DNA of 64,000 nt from Rhodospirillaceae bacterium (GTDB lineage: Bacteria; Pseudomonadota; Alphaproteobacteria; Rhodospirillales; Rhodospirillaceae). A program made the translations under genes and the position numbers. The stretch is taken from assembly GCA_029243545.1 (NCBI GenBank), contig JAQWRV010000005.1, positions 1 to 64,000 of the forward strand, read 5' to 3'. Of the stretch, positions 28,163 to 36,487 are shown piece after piece (the stretch's first letter is position 1; each line of letters starts with the position of its first letter). The notes beneath the pieces were generated by a model, which did no database searches, was not told the DNA's origin, and saw only the letters and a program-made list of their open reading frames with translations.

Positions 28163-29035
28163 ATGAGCTTTCTTGACCGCATTGATGCCTGCAACACATA
28201 TAATCTCTCTCGCTTTGTGCCGTTTCAGATTGATCAGCAAACATTAGGGTGGATAAAACCTTCCTTCGCCGAAACGCTTAAAAACTCCCCCTCAATTTTT
28301 GTCGTCCAAGAGCACGCAATAACCCTTAGTGCTGAGCTTGATAGCGCAGATACGCGATCGGCGGCGATTGCCGAAGTGGCGGCCGATTGGGCCGAGGCGG
28401 GGCTGGTGCGAAAATTGATGCACGAAATCTATCCGGTTCGGAAATTCTGGCCCGCTCCAGATCAATTCCGCCTAGACCGGGCTCTCGTTCCATTGTTCGG
28501 TATCCGCGCATACGGCGTGCACTTAAACGGGTATTTGAAACAGAATGGGAAAATCATGCTTTGGATCGGTAAGCGAAGTGGCGACCGAGAAATTGAACCG
28601 GGCAAATTGGACAACATTGTCGCCGGCGGTCAGCCGGCTGGCTTATCCATTATGGGCAATCTTATAAAGGAGAGCGACGAAGAGGCCAGCATACCTGAAT
28701 ATCTCACTCGGTCCGCAAGTTCGGTAGGGACTATTCGTTATTGCATGGAGACCGAGGCCGGCCTCAAGCCAGATACTTTATTTTGCTACGACGTAGAGTT
28801 GCCGCCCGGCTTTGTGCCAGTCAACCAAGACGGGGAAATCGAAGATTTTCGATTGATGCCCATTGATGCGGCGCTGGAATTGATCTCTCAAGGTGACGCC
28901 TTTAAGTTTAATGTGTCGTTGGTCATCCTCGATTTCGCCATTCGCCACGGCATCTTAACGCCTGATAATGAGCCAAGTTACGAGGCTACATTAGCAGGAC
29001 TCCACGCACCTCCCCCTCATGTTCACGCAACATAA
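28163..29035 (+). CDS. DUF4743-Nudix hydrolase, thiamine-pyrophosphokinase-associated type
   Basis: A 290-residue protein: an N-terminal DUF4743 domain (about 1-120) followed by a Nudix domain with the box VAGGQPAGLS through KESDEEASI. This architecture is found in eukaryotic Tnr3-like and plant proteins and in alphaproteobacteria, where related Nudix domains clean damaged thiamine diphosphates such as oxothiamine forms. Here there is no thiamine pyrophosphokinase domain. Substrate is therefore a suggestion from family knowledge. The gene precedes accA in the same direction, 83 bp away. Confidence 0.75.
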   Translation: MSFLDRIDACNTYNLSRFVPFQIDQQTLGWIKPSFAETLKNSPSIFVVQEHAITLSAELDSADTRSAAIAEVAADWAEAGLVRKLMHEIYPVRKFWPAPDQFRLDRALVPLFGIRAYGVHLNGYLKQNGKIMLWIGKRSGDREIEPGKLDNIVAGGQPAGLSIMGNLIKESDEEASIPEYLTRSASSVGTIRYCMETEAGLKPDTLFCYDVELPPGFVPVNQDGEIEDFRLMPIDAALELISQGDAFKFNVSLVILDFAIRHGILTPDNEPSYEATLAGLHAPPPHVHAT

Positions 29036-29118
29036 AACTTTGATATAGTTGACTTCCAAGGCCTACTTCACAAGTATGCGCGCCGCCCGATGGGGGTTTG
29101 CACTGGTCTGGAGCCACC

Positions 29119-30072
29119 ATGCATTTTCTAGAGTTCGAAAAACCGATCGCAGAAATTGAAGGCAAGATCGCCGAACTGCGTCATATGAGTGACGGGGATG
29201 GCATTAATATTGCCGAAGAAGTTTCCCGGCTTCAGGGCAAAGTAAATAAAGACCTCAGGTCCACCTATGCCAAATTGACGCCATGGCAAAAAACGCAAGT
29301 CGCGCGCCACCCTGAACGCCCGCACTGCCTTGACTATATTTCTGCTCTTATCACTGATTTCCTGCCGCTTGCCGGAGATCGCAACTACTCGGAAGACGCC
29401 GCCGTGATTGGTGGGTTAGGCCGTTTCCAAGGCCGCTCTGTGATGGTCATCGGGCAGGAGAAGGGACACAACACGGAATCGCGTTTGAAGCACAATTTTG
29501 GCATGGCCCGGCCCGAGGGCTATCGTAAAGCACGGCGTTTGATGGAACTGGCAGACCGGTTCTCGTTGCCGGTTCTTACGCTGGTCGACACGGCAGGCGC
29601 CTATCCGGGCGTCGGTGCTGAAGAACGTGGCCAGGCCGAGGCGATTGCTCGCTGTATTGAAACCTGCCTTAACCTCCGGGTTCCTATCATTAGTATGATT
29701 ATTGGCGAGGGTGGCTCAGGCGGCGCAATTGCGCTGGCCACCGGTAACGTTGTGCTCATGCTTGAACATTCGATTTACTCTGTTATTTCACCCGAAGGCT
29801 GTGCGTCGATTCTGTGGCGTGACGGTGATCAAGCTAAGACTGCGGCTGAAGCGTTAAAATTAACGGCACAAGATTTGGATAGACTTGGCATCATTGACGG
29901 TATCATTACGGAACCTGTCGGCGGCGCCCATCGCAATCACCAAGAAGTCTTTTCAAAAGTGCGCGACATCATCGCCAATCACTTGCAAGACCTTCTATCC
30001 GTGGAGGGTGGTCAGCTTCGTGCCCGACGACGGGAAAAGTATCTTGCTATAGGACGCCTGAGCGAAACCTAA
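29119..30072 (+). CDS. accA: acetyl-CoA carboxylase carboxyltransferase subunit alpha
   Basis: A 317-residue subunit of the carboxyltransferase that forms malonyl-CoA for fatty acid synthesis, with AccD as partner. It shows [15 protein letters not shown] at the start, [35 protein letters not shown] and the oxyanion region [14 protein letters not shown] 29119 follows GGAG; an in-frame TTG at 29098 is upstream of it and is rejected. Convergent with pgk. Confidence 0.96.
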   Translation: MHFLEFEKPIAEIEGKIAELRHMSDGDGINIAEEVSRLQGKVNKDLRSTYAKLTPWQKTQVARHPERPHCLDYISALITDFLPLAGDRNYSEDAAVIGGLGRFQGRSVMVIGQEKGHNTESRLKHNFGMARPEGYRKARRLMELADRFSLPVLTLVDTAGAYPGVGAEERGQAEAIARCIETCLNLRVPIISMIIGEGGSGGAIALATGNVVLMLEHSIYSVISPEGCASILWRDGDQAKTAAEALKLTAQDLDRLGIIDGIITEPVGGAHRNHQEVFSKVRDIIANHLQDLLSVEGGQLRARRREKYLAIGRLSET

Positions 30073-30104
30073 CAGGTATACTGAACTCAAAATGCCGTCG
30101 CCCG

Positions 30105-31295
30105 TTATGAAAGCGCCTTCACGCCTGGTAGAGCCTTACCTTCGAGCCATTCAAGAAAAGCCCCGCCAGCAGTTGAAACGTAGGTGAACTGATCTACCAC
30201 TCCAGCGCCGTTTAATGCTGCAACCGTATCACCACCACCGGCGACAGAAACCAGCTTTCCAGCGGAAGTCAGATCAGCGGCTGCAGCGGCAACTCGATTG
30301 GTCCCGACATCAAAAGGTTTTACTTCAAAGGCACCCAAAGGCCCGTTCCAGACAACGGTGGCGCATACTTTGAGCCGCGCTTCCAGGTTAGCTATACTAC
30401 CCTGACCGACGTCCAGAATCATTCTGTTCTGCGGGACTGAATCAATGGCGCAGCTATCCACTTTGGTGTTTTCTGCTAGCCCCGCAGCAACAACGGCATC
30501 CTTGGGGAGAACAATTTCACAATTGCTGGTGCGCGCTTTTTCAAGAATATCCCGAGCCGTATCCGCGAGGTCGGGTTCATGCAATGATGTGCCTACTTCG
30601 ATTCCTTGAGCATGTAAAAATGTGTTCGCCATGCCGCCGCCGATAATGATCATGTCGACTTTGTCGAGCAGGTGTCCAAGCACGGCTAACTTTGACGATA
30701 CCTTTGCTCCCCCGATAACGGCTGCCACAGGCCGCTTTGGCGCCCCTAGGGCGCGCTCCAGAGCGTTTAATTCCGATTCCATTTGCCGGCCCGCCGCATT
30801 GGGCAGGAGGTGAGCCAAATGCTCGGTTGAAGCATGTGCGCGATGGGCTGCAGAAAATGCATCATTCACATAAAGATCGCCCAATTCTGCAAGCTGCCTC
30901 GCAAATCCTGGGTCGTTCGTTTCTTCGCCGGGATGAAAGCGTAGGTTCTCCAGGACTGCAACATCGCCCGACGCCATCCTATTTACGACGGACTCTGCTG
31001 ACGCACCGACACAGTCTTCCGCGAACTCGACATCTGTTTCCAAAACATCACTCAACGCTTTTGCGACGAGCGCGAGCGAGAATTCTGCTCGTGGCTCTCC
31101 TTTCGGGCGGCCAAAATGGGACAGAACAATCACGCGTGCACCACGTTTAGAGAGTTCTTTTATGGTGGGCGCGAGACGATCCAAACGCGTCGTGTCAGTG
31201 ACAACACCGCCCTTCATTGGAACGTTGAGATCAGCCCGAACCAAAATCCGCTGGCCGTAAACTTTTAGATCGTCAAGAGTGCGGTACGCTGCCAC
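30105..31295 (-). CDS. pgk: phosphoglycerate kinase
   Basis: A 396-residue glycolytic/gluconeogenic kinase. It shows RADLNVPMKGG with the N-domain substrate site, RVIVLSHFGRPKGE, HRAHASTEHLAHLLP, the hinge PVAAVIGGAKVSSKL, and the C-terminal nucleotide site VWNGPLGAFE and SVAGGGDTVAAL. Full length. It follows gap by 9 bp on the minus strand, so gap-pgk is one unit; no fba, tkt or pyk is adjacent. Confidence 0.97.
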   Translation of the reverse strand: MAAYRTLDDLKVYGQRILVRADLNVPMKGGVVTDTTRLDRLAPTIKELSKRGARVIVLSHFGRPKGEPRAEFSLALVAKALSDVLETDVEFAEDCVGASAESVVNRMASGDVAVLENLRFHPGEETNDPGFARQLAELGDLYVNDAFSAAHRAHASTEHLAHLLPNAAGRQMESELNALERALGAPKRPVAAVIGGAKVSSKLAVLGHLLDKVDMIIIGGGMANTFLHAQGIEVGTSLHEPDLADTARDILEKARTSNCEIVLPKDAVVAAGLAENTKVDSCAIDSVPQNRMILDVGQGSIANLEARLKVCATVVWNGPLGAFEVKPFDVGTNRVAAAAADLTSAGKLVSVAGGGDTVAALNGAGVVDQFTYVSTAGGAFLEWLEGKALPGVKALS

Positions 31296-31304
31296 GTCCG
31301 GTCC

Positions 31305-32312
31305 TTACAGTAATCTGCCCATAGCAACCAAGGTGTCGAGCATCCGGTTAGAGAAGCCCCACTCATTGTCGTACCAAGACAATACACGCACAAAATCTCC
31401 CTCTAAGACCTTGGTTTGCGTTGCATCGTACGTAGAACTGGCAGGGTTGTGATTAAAATCAATCGACACCAAGGGCAGCTCATTCACAGCCAGAACACCT
31501 TTTAGAACGCCGTTCGCCGCTTCGTGCATTGCCCCGTTAATATCATCCTCTGTCACAGATTTTTCCAGGACACATTTTAAGTCAATCATCGACACATTGG
31601 GCGTGGGTACGCGAATGGCTGATCCGTCCAGCTTGCCTTTTAGCTCTGGCAACACTTCACCGACCGCCCGCGCGGCGCCCGTTGATGTTGGAATCATGCT
31701 TACGGATGCAGCACGGGCCCGGTGCAGATCAGAATGCAAGGTATCAACAGTGCGCTGATCTCCGGTAAAGGCATGCACTGTGGTCATGTAACCGTGATTG
31801 AGACCAAATACCTGGTTAAGAACATGGGCGACCGGCGCCAAACAGTTCGTCGTGCATGATGCGTTTGAAACAACGACGTGATTTGCGGTCAGCTTGTCGT
31901 GATTGACACCGTAGACAACGGTTAGATCCGCGCCTTTCGATGGCGCAGAGACCAGGACCCGTTTAGCGCCTGCTTCTATGTGAACGGCCGCTTTGTCACG
32001 GTCCGAAAATATGCCGGTGCATTCAGCAACGATATCAACGCCGAGGTCAGACCAGGGCAGCGCAGCCGGGTCACGCTCTGCCAGCACCTTGACCGATTTA
32101 CCACCAACGGTCATCTGATCGCCGCTTACGGAGACGTCCATTGGAAGCCGTCCGTGAACGGAATCGTATCGCAACAAATGCGCGTTGGCGTCAGCAGAAC
32201 CAAGATCGTTTATGGCCACGACTTCTATGTCATCGCGGCCAGATTCTGCCATTGCTCTAAAAACCATGCGGCCTATGCGGCCAAATCCGTTCATCGCTAC
32301 GCGAACAGCCAT
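31305..32312 (-). CDS. gap: glyceraldehyde-3-phosphate dehydrogenase
   Basis: A 335-residue NAD-dependent enzyme with the N-terminal Rossmann motif MNGFGRIGRMVFRAM, the active-site VSNASCTTNCLAPVAHV and TTVHAFTGDQ. RRTVDTLHSD-like residues after it suit phosphate binding. The start is ATG 32312 (MAVRVAMNGFG); an in-frame codon at 32357 would add 15 residues that do not fit. First gene of gap-pgk. Confidence 0.96.
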   Translation of the reverse strand: MAVRVAMNGFGRIGRMVFRAMAESGRDDIEVVAINDLGSADANAHLLRYDSVHGRLPMDVSVSGDQMTVGGKSVKVLAERDPAALPWSDLGVDIVAECTGIFSDRDKAAVHIEAGAKRVLVSAPSKGADLTVVYGVNHDKLTANHVVVSNASCTTNCLAPVAHVLNQVFGLNHGYMTTVHAFTGDQRTVDTLHSDLHRARAASVSMIPTSTGAARAVGEVLPELKGKLDGSAIRVPTPNVSMIDLKCVLEKSVTEDDINGAMHEAANGVLKGVLAVNELPLVSIDFNHNPASSTYDATQTKVLEGDFVRVLSWYDNEWGFSNRMLDTLVAMGRLL

Positions 32313-32607
32313 TCTCTTTACCCCTACTTCAAGCCTATAAACCAGGAACGAAGCCACACAGCTAGTCCCAATCTTAAGCTACCTATTTCAACGAGCCTTG
32401 GGGAATACACCACGCAAAAGACCCTGCCAAGAGAATGCCTAGGGGCTCCACCTTGTCGCTTTCGCTTGCGTTCCCTGATACGGGATTTATGGTCGTTTCC
32501 GGTCAAACGGTCGGTTTGTAGGTCGAATGGCCAAACGGGTGCCGTATAGGGCCCTGCAAGAAGCGCCCAAATAAGATATAGCCGCATGACCGGCGAACAG
32601 GAGACGC
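32313..32607. other. divergent intergenic region gap / ABC importer
   Basis: About 295 bases between divergent start codons should carry both promoters. I did not find a strong match to a known operator. It holds CGGTTTGTAGG-like short G/C tracts and no obvious hairpin with T run. Confidence 0.4.
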
Positions 32608-33606
32608 ATGAGTTCAACTGCCGAAACCGCTCCAGCGGGCCCGCAGGCTGCAGGGAGATGGGATTCTCTCATCGGTCCTTTTGTTCCGGTTCTCCACCAG
32701 CTGACACGGCTGGCCGTGTTGCTATTCATGGTCACCACGCTCCTGTTTTTCATGCTCAGGCTTGCCGGCGATCCTGCTCTTGTCTTGGCGGGAAACGACG
32801 CAACGCCGGAACAACTTGAGGCAATCCGCGCTCAGTACGGATTGGATAAGCCTCTTATCGTTCAGTACTTCAACTACATGGGTAATTTAATTCAAGGTGA
32901 TTTCGGCAAATCGCTGGCAAGCGGCGAACGGGCCATGGGCAAAGTGCTGACCATGCTGCCGGCAACGCTTTTGATCGCCGGGCTGGCGATGGCAGCGTCT
33001 ATTTGCATCGCGATACCGTTGGGCGCCTGGCTTGGCTTTAAACCAGAACGATTTGACCGCCGCGGTGTTTCGGGAATCATTTTTGTATTTCAGGGCGTTC
33101 CGGGATTTGTGAGCGCCCTTATATTTATCCAAGTATTTGCGGTTAATCTGCGCTGGCTACCGTCGCTCGGGATGGACTACGGAAACGTTAAGACTTGGAT
33201 TTTGCCGTCGGCAAGCCTGGCCTGGTTCCTGATGCCGAGCCTAACGCGTGTTGTCGCGGCTAATACCGCTGAAGCGATGCGTGAAGATTACATCCGTACG
33301 GCACGCGCTGGGGGAGCACCCGGATACTCCTTGTTGTGGCGTCACGCTTTGCCTAATGCCCTTCTTGGTGCCGCTGCATTAATTGGCACTCAATTCGCGT
33401 TTTTGGTGGGCGGCGCAGTCATCACCGAAACCATTTTTGCCTGGCCTGGCATCGGCTGGCTCCTCATTGAATCAACACAGACCTTGGATTTTCCCGTCGT
33501 GCAAGCGCTGGCATTTTGCATTGCCATACTCGTGTTTACGGTGAATGCAGTGACGGATTTAAGCTTCCAATACCTCGATCCGCGGCTGCGGACGAAGGGG
33601 AATTAA
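32608..33606 (+). CDS. ABC transporter permease, DppB/OppB type
   Basis: A 332-residue inner-membrane permease with six helices. The binding-protein-dependent loop motif is EDYIRTARAGGAPGYSLLWRH near residue 235. The N-terminal FMLRLAGDPALVLAGNDATP is typical of the DppB group. It starts a three-gene unit (permease, permease, fused ATPase) for peptide, opine or nickel-type import. No solute-binding protein lies in this window. Substrate cannot be inferred. Confidence 0.88.
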   Translation: MSSTAETAPAGPQAAGRWDSLIGPFVPVLHQLTRLAVLLFMVTTLLFFMLRLAGDPALVLAGNDATPEQLEAIRAQYGLDKPLIVQYFNYMGNLIQGDFGKSLASGERAMGKVLTMLPATLLIAGLAMAASICIAIPLGAWLGFKPERFDRRGVSGIIFVFQGVPGFVSALIFIQVFAVNLRWLPSLGMDYGNVKTWILPSASLAWFLMPSLTRVVAANTAEAMREDYIRTARAGGAPGYSLLWRHALPNALLGAAALIGTQFAFLVGGAVITETIFAWPGIGWLLIESTQTLDFPVVQALAFCIAILVFTVNAVTDLSFQYLDPRLRTKGN

Positions 33607-33609
33607 TCC

Positions 33610-34512
33610 ATGACTGAAGTGAAAATAAGCCGCACCGCCGGGCTGTTGGGCGGAAGCGAAGGGCGGACCTTTAGCTGGGATAAAATTCGTCAAGTTGCCA
33701 ATGTTGAAATTGTGATTGCGGGCACGTTGTTCACAATCATCGCTGTGATTGCGATCTTTGGCCAATTCTTGCAGACGCATGACCCCATGCAGGGCGACCT
33801 CCTCAAACGGTTCACGCCGCCTGGCCAAGAGGGCTACTTTATGGGCAGCGATCACCTGGGACGTGACCTATGGTCTCGCATGGTTGATGGTCTGCAGTGG
33901 TCTATGGCCTGCGCCATGACAGCCAACGTACTCAACCTCCTCATTGGTTCAACGCTTGGTTTACTCGCAGCTGAAAAACCAGGCTGGCTCCGGATTATCG
34001 TCAACCAGTTTGTCTACACCCTCCAGTCGTTCCCGGGCCTGGTTATTCTTATCTGTGTAGTCGTGGTGGTCGGCCAAGGATTTATAACGCTTGTCTTGAC
34101 CTTGGGCCTGCTGTCTTGGGTTGTATACATGCGCGTGGTCTATGCAGAGGCCTCAAGCCTATCCCAACGCGAGTATGTCCAGGCTGCTCGGCTTGCCGGT
34201 GTCAGCCGGTGGGCGATTATGTTCGGCCATGTGCTGCCAGGCGTGCGGGCAAGCTTGTTTGTGATTTTTGCATTCCACTTTGCCGGCTTGTTGATTGCCG
34301 AGAGTGCCTTGTCGTTCTTAGGCTTAGGCGCGCCGCTGGGCGTACCGACCTGGGGCAACATGCTTGCAGAAAGCCGCCAATATATGATCCGCGCCCCTTG
34401 GATGCTAGTGGTGCCGGCGGGCGCCATTGTGACCGCCGTGGTGACTATGAACTTGGTCGGTGACGGCATTGCCAGCTTGGCCCGCAAAAAAGGCCCCAGC
34501 ATTGATGCTTAG
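33610..34512 (+). CDS. ABC transporter permease, DppC/OppC type
   Basis: A 300-residue second permease with the N-terminal DppC-type extension, FMGSDHLGRDLWSRMVDG (family signature), and the EAA loop SQREYVQAARLAGVSRWAIM near residue 190. The end ALSFLGLGAPLGVPTWGNML is typical. It starts 3 bp after the first permease stop, so the pair is co-translated. Together they form the membrane channel of the importer. Confidence 0.9.
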   Translation: MTEVKISRTAGLLGGSEGRTFSWDKIRQVANVEIVIAGTLFTIIAVIAIFGQFLQTHDPMQGDLLKRFTPPGQEGYFMGSDHLGRDLWSRMVDGLQWSMACAMTANVLNLLIGSTLGLLAAEKPGWLRIIVNQFVYTLQSFPGLVILICVVVVVGQGFITLVLTLGLLSWVVYMRVVYAEASSLSQREYVQAARLAGVSRWAIMFGHVLPGVRASLFVIFAFHFAGLLIAESALSFLGLGAPLGVPTWGNMLAESRQYMIRAPWMLVVPAGAIVTAVVTMNLVGDGIASLARKKGPSIDA

Positions 34513-34550
34513 AAGGGCCGGCAAATCAATCGAGAGAAATCGGAGCGTTC

Positions 34551-36239
34551 ATGGTTAAGCCTGTTGTCCGCATTGAAGATCTAAGCCTTGAATTCATAAG
34601 TCAGGCCGGCGCTTTTGAAGCGCTAAAAGGTATATCCCTCGATATCGGTGAGGGCGAGATAGTCGGGGTGGTGGGAGAGTCGGGCTCCGGTAAATCCGTC
34701 ACCGCCATGAACATCCTTCAATTACTGCCGCGCACAAAGATCAGAGTGCCCACCGGCTCCATCAATGTGTTGGATCACGATGTCCGCGCTATGAGCGAGA
34801 AACGACTGCAGCAAATTCGCGGTGGCGAAGTTTCGATGATTTTTCAGGAGCCCATGACCGCTTTGAACCCGGTGCTTCGGGTCAGCGATCAAATCAACGA
34901 CGTCATTCTCCGCCATAAAGACGTGTCCGCATTAGAGGCAGAAGAAATATCCCTGTCTCTTTTGGAGGACACGCAAATTGCGGACCCGCGCAGGGTCTAT
35001 GAGTCATACCCCCATGAACTTTCCGGTGGCATGCGCCAACGTGTCATGATTGCGATGGCATTTTCCTGCTCTCCTAAGCTTATTGTTGCTGACGAACCAA
35101 CCACAGCGCTGGATGTGACCGTGCAGGCGCAAATTCTCAGGCTGCTCAAAGAGCGGGCTGAAAAAACAAATACCTCCGTTCTGCTCATCACCCACGACTT
35201 AGCGGTGGTCGCGCAACTCTGCAATCGTGTTTACGTCATGTACAAAGGTGAGTTTGTTGAGGAGGGCACGACGCAAGATGTTATAGGCAATCCGCAACAT
35301 GTTTATACCAAAGCGCTGTTGAACTCCTTACCAGAAGGCAAGACACCAAAAAGCCGTCTTGCCACGGTCGCCGCCGCTATGTTGGAAGGTGGCTCCAACG
35401 ATAAAGTCATTAAATCCCCTGTCGCCGCTACGCGCATCGCCCGCAGCGGGGATACTGTTCTTGAAATCAAAAAGGGTACTGTGCGTTACCCCAAAGACTA
35501 CAACTTCTTTGGCCGGCCGATCACGTTTCACACCGCTGTTGATCATGTCAGCGTTGATATCAAAGAAGGCGAGACCTTGGCCTTGGTCGGCGAGTCAGGC
35601 TGCGGCAAAACGTCACTAGCTAATGCCGTCGTTGGACTTAATCCCTTGGCCGACGGGGAAATCATTTACCGCGGCAAAAATATAAAGGATCACGATCCAG
35701 AAACGCGGCGCGAGATCCAGATTGTATTTCAAGATCCCCAATCATCGCTTGATCCCCGGTGGCCGGTCTGGAAAATCATGACCGAACCTCTGACGGTCGG
35801 AAAATCTCTGGACAAGGCTGAGCTTAGAAAACGAGCCGGTGAGCTGTGTGAAATGGTTGGCCTAGAGCCTGACCAGATTGACCGCTTGCCCCATGAGTTT
35901 TCGGGTGGTCAACGTCAACGCATTGCGATCGGCCGGGCTCTCTCTGTGCGGCCCAAGCTACTGGTACTGGATGAGCCAACCTCCGCCCTGGATGTTTCTG
36001 TGCAGGCACAGATTTTGAACCTGCTGCTAGATCTCCAAGATGAATTTGGCCTGACCTACCTATTCATTTCCCACGATGTGGCGGTGGTCAGGCATATCGC
36101 AGACAAAGTTGCTGTGATGTACCAGAGCAAGGTGGTTGAGGAAGGGGACACGGAGCAGATTCTTTCAGCTCCGACCCATGAATACACCCGCACCTTGATG
36201 AATGCCGTCCCAAGCCTGGAAAAAGCTTTCGCAGCCTAG
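34551..36239 (+). CDS. fused dipeptide-type ABC ATPase (DppD-DppF)
   Basis: A 562-residue protein with two nucleotide-binding domains in one chain. NBD1 (about 5-265) shows Walker A VGESGSGKSVT, signature LSGGMRQRVMI and Walker B LIVADEPTTALD. NBD2 (about 305-555) shows VGESGCGKTSL, FSGGQRQRIAIG and LLVLDEPTSALD. The fusion of the usual two ATPases is common in some proteobacteria (YejF/GsiA-like). Each has the C-terminal oligopeptide-transporter extension with HEYTRTLMNAVPSL-type ending. It energises the two permeases encoded just upstream. Confidence 0.92.
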   Translation: MVKPVVRIEDLSLEFISQAGAFEALKGISLDIGEGEIVGVVGESGSGKSVTAMNILQLLPRTKIRVPTGSINVLDHDVRAMSEKRLQQIRGGEVSMIFQEPMTALNPVLRVSDQINDVILRHKDVSALEAEEISLSLLEDTQIADPRRVYESYPHELSGGMRQRVMIAMAFSCSPKLIVADEPTTALDVTVQAQILRLLKERAEKTNTSVLLITHDLAVVAQLCNRVYVMYKGEFVEEGTTQDVIGNPQHVYTKALLNSLPEGKTPKSRLATVAAAMLEGGSNDKVIKSPVAATRIARSGDTVLEIKKGTVRYPKDYNFFGRPITFHTAVDHVSVDIKEGETLALVGESGCGKTSLANAVVGLNPLADGEIIYRGKNIKDHDPETRREIQIVFQDPQSSLDPRWPVWKIMTEPLTVGKSLDKAELRKRAGELCEMVGLEPDQIDRLPHEFSGGQRQRIAIGRALSVRPKLLVLDEPTSALDVSVQAQILNLLLDLQDEFGLTYLFISHDVAVVRHIADKVAVMYQSKVVEEGDTEQILSAPTHEYTRTLMNAVPSLEKAFAA

Positions 36240-36288
36240 GGTCTCCTAGGAGTCGCCTTTGGAACCGCGCATCACCCAGTCCAATACA

Positions 36289-36316
36289 GCGCCCTGTTTA
36301 GCAAGGGCGTTAATGA
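36289..36316 (+). terminator. possible terminator after the ABC importer
   Basis: CGCCCT (36290-36295) pairs with AGGGCG (36304-36309) around an 8-base loop, followed by TTAATGAATGGTATT, only weakly T-rich. Plausible end of the importer unit. Confidence 0.4.
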
Positions 36317-36400
36317 ATGGTATTATATTCTTCTATATTCCCATTAATTAGAATTTTATTCTATTTTTAGATGTTATTCGTATATATTTTATTTCAACAG
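36311..36400. other. 90-bp A+T-rich island
   Basis: By count only about 17 of these 90 bases are G or C, against about half elsewhere. It lies between the importer unit and the DUF1501 gene and contains several TATATT-like hexamers. It could hold a promoter, an UP-like element or a nucleoid-protein site. Confidence 0.6.
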
Positions 36401-36472
36401 GCAGATTTCGGCGTAGACCTGCAATACAGCTTCTAAGTATGATCACCATCTTTGAAGAATTCTCGTTTCGCT

Positions 36473-36487
36473 AGGAGGCACCCAATA
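36473..36487 (+). promoter_or_regulatory. strong Shine-Dalgarno pointing to an ATA codon
   Basis: AGGAGG (36473-36478), a perfect anti-16S match, is followed after 6 bases by ATA (36485-36487) in the DUF1501 frame. The codons after ATA read Lys-Leu-Thr-Arg-Arg, where family members usually have Met-Lys or Met-Thr before the twin Arg. This decides the start placed for the gene. Confidence 0.6.

Noticed and set aside
34116-34463. Cysteine/arginine-rich frame overlapping the second permease
   Set aside because: Composition is that of a shifted frame of the permease gene; no start signal.
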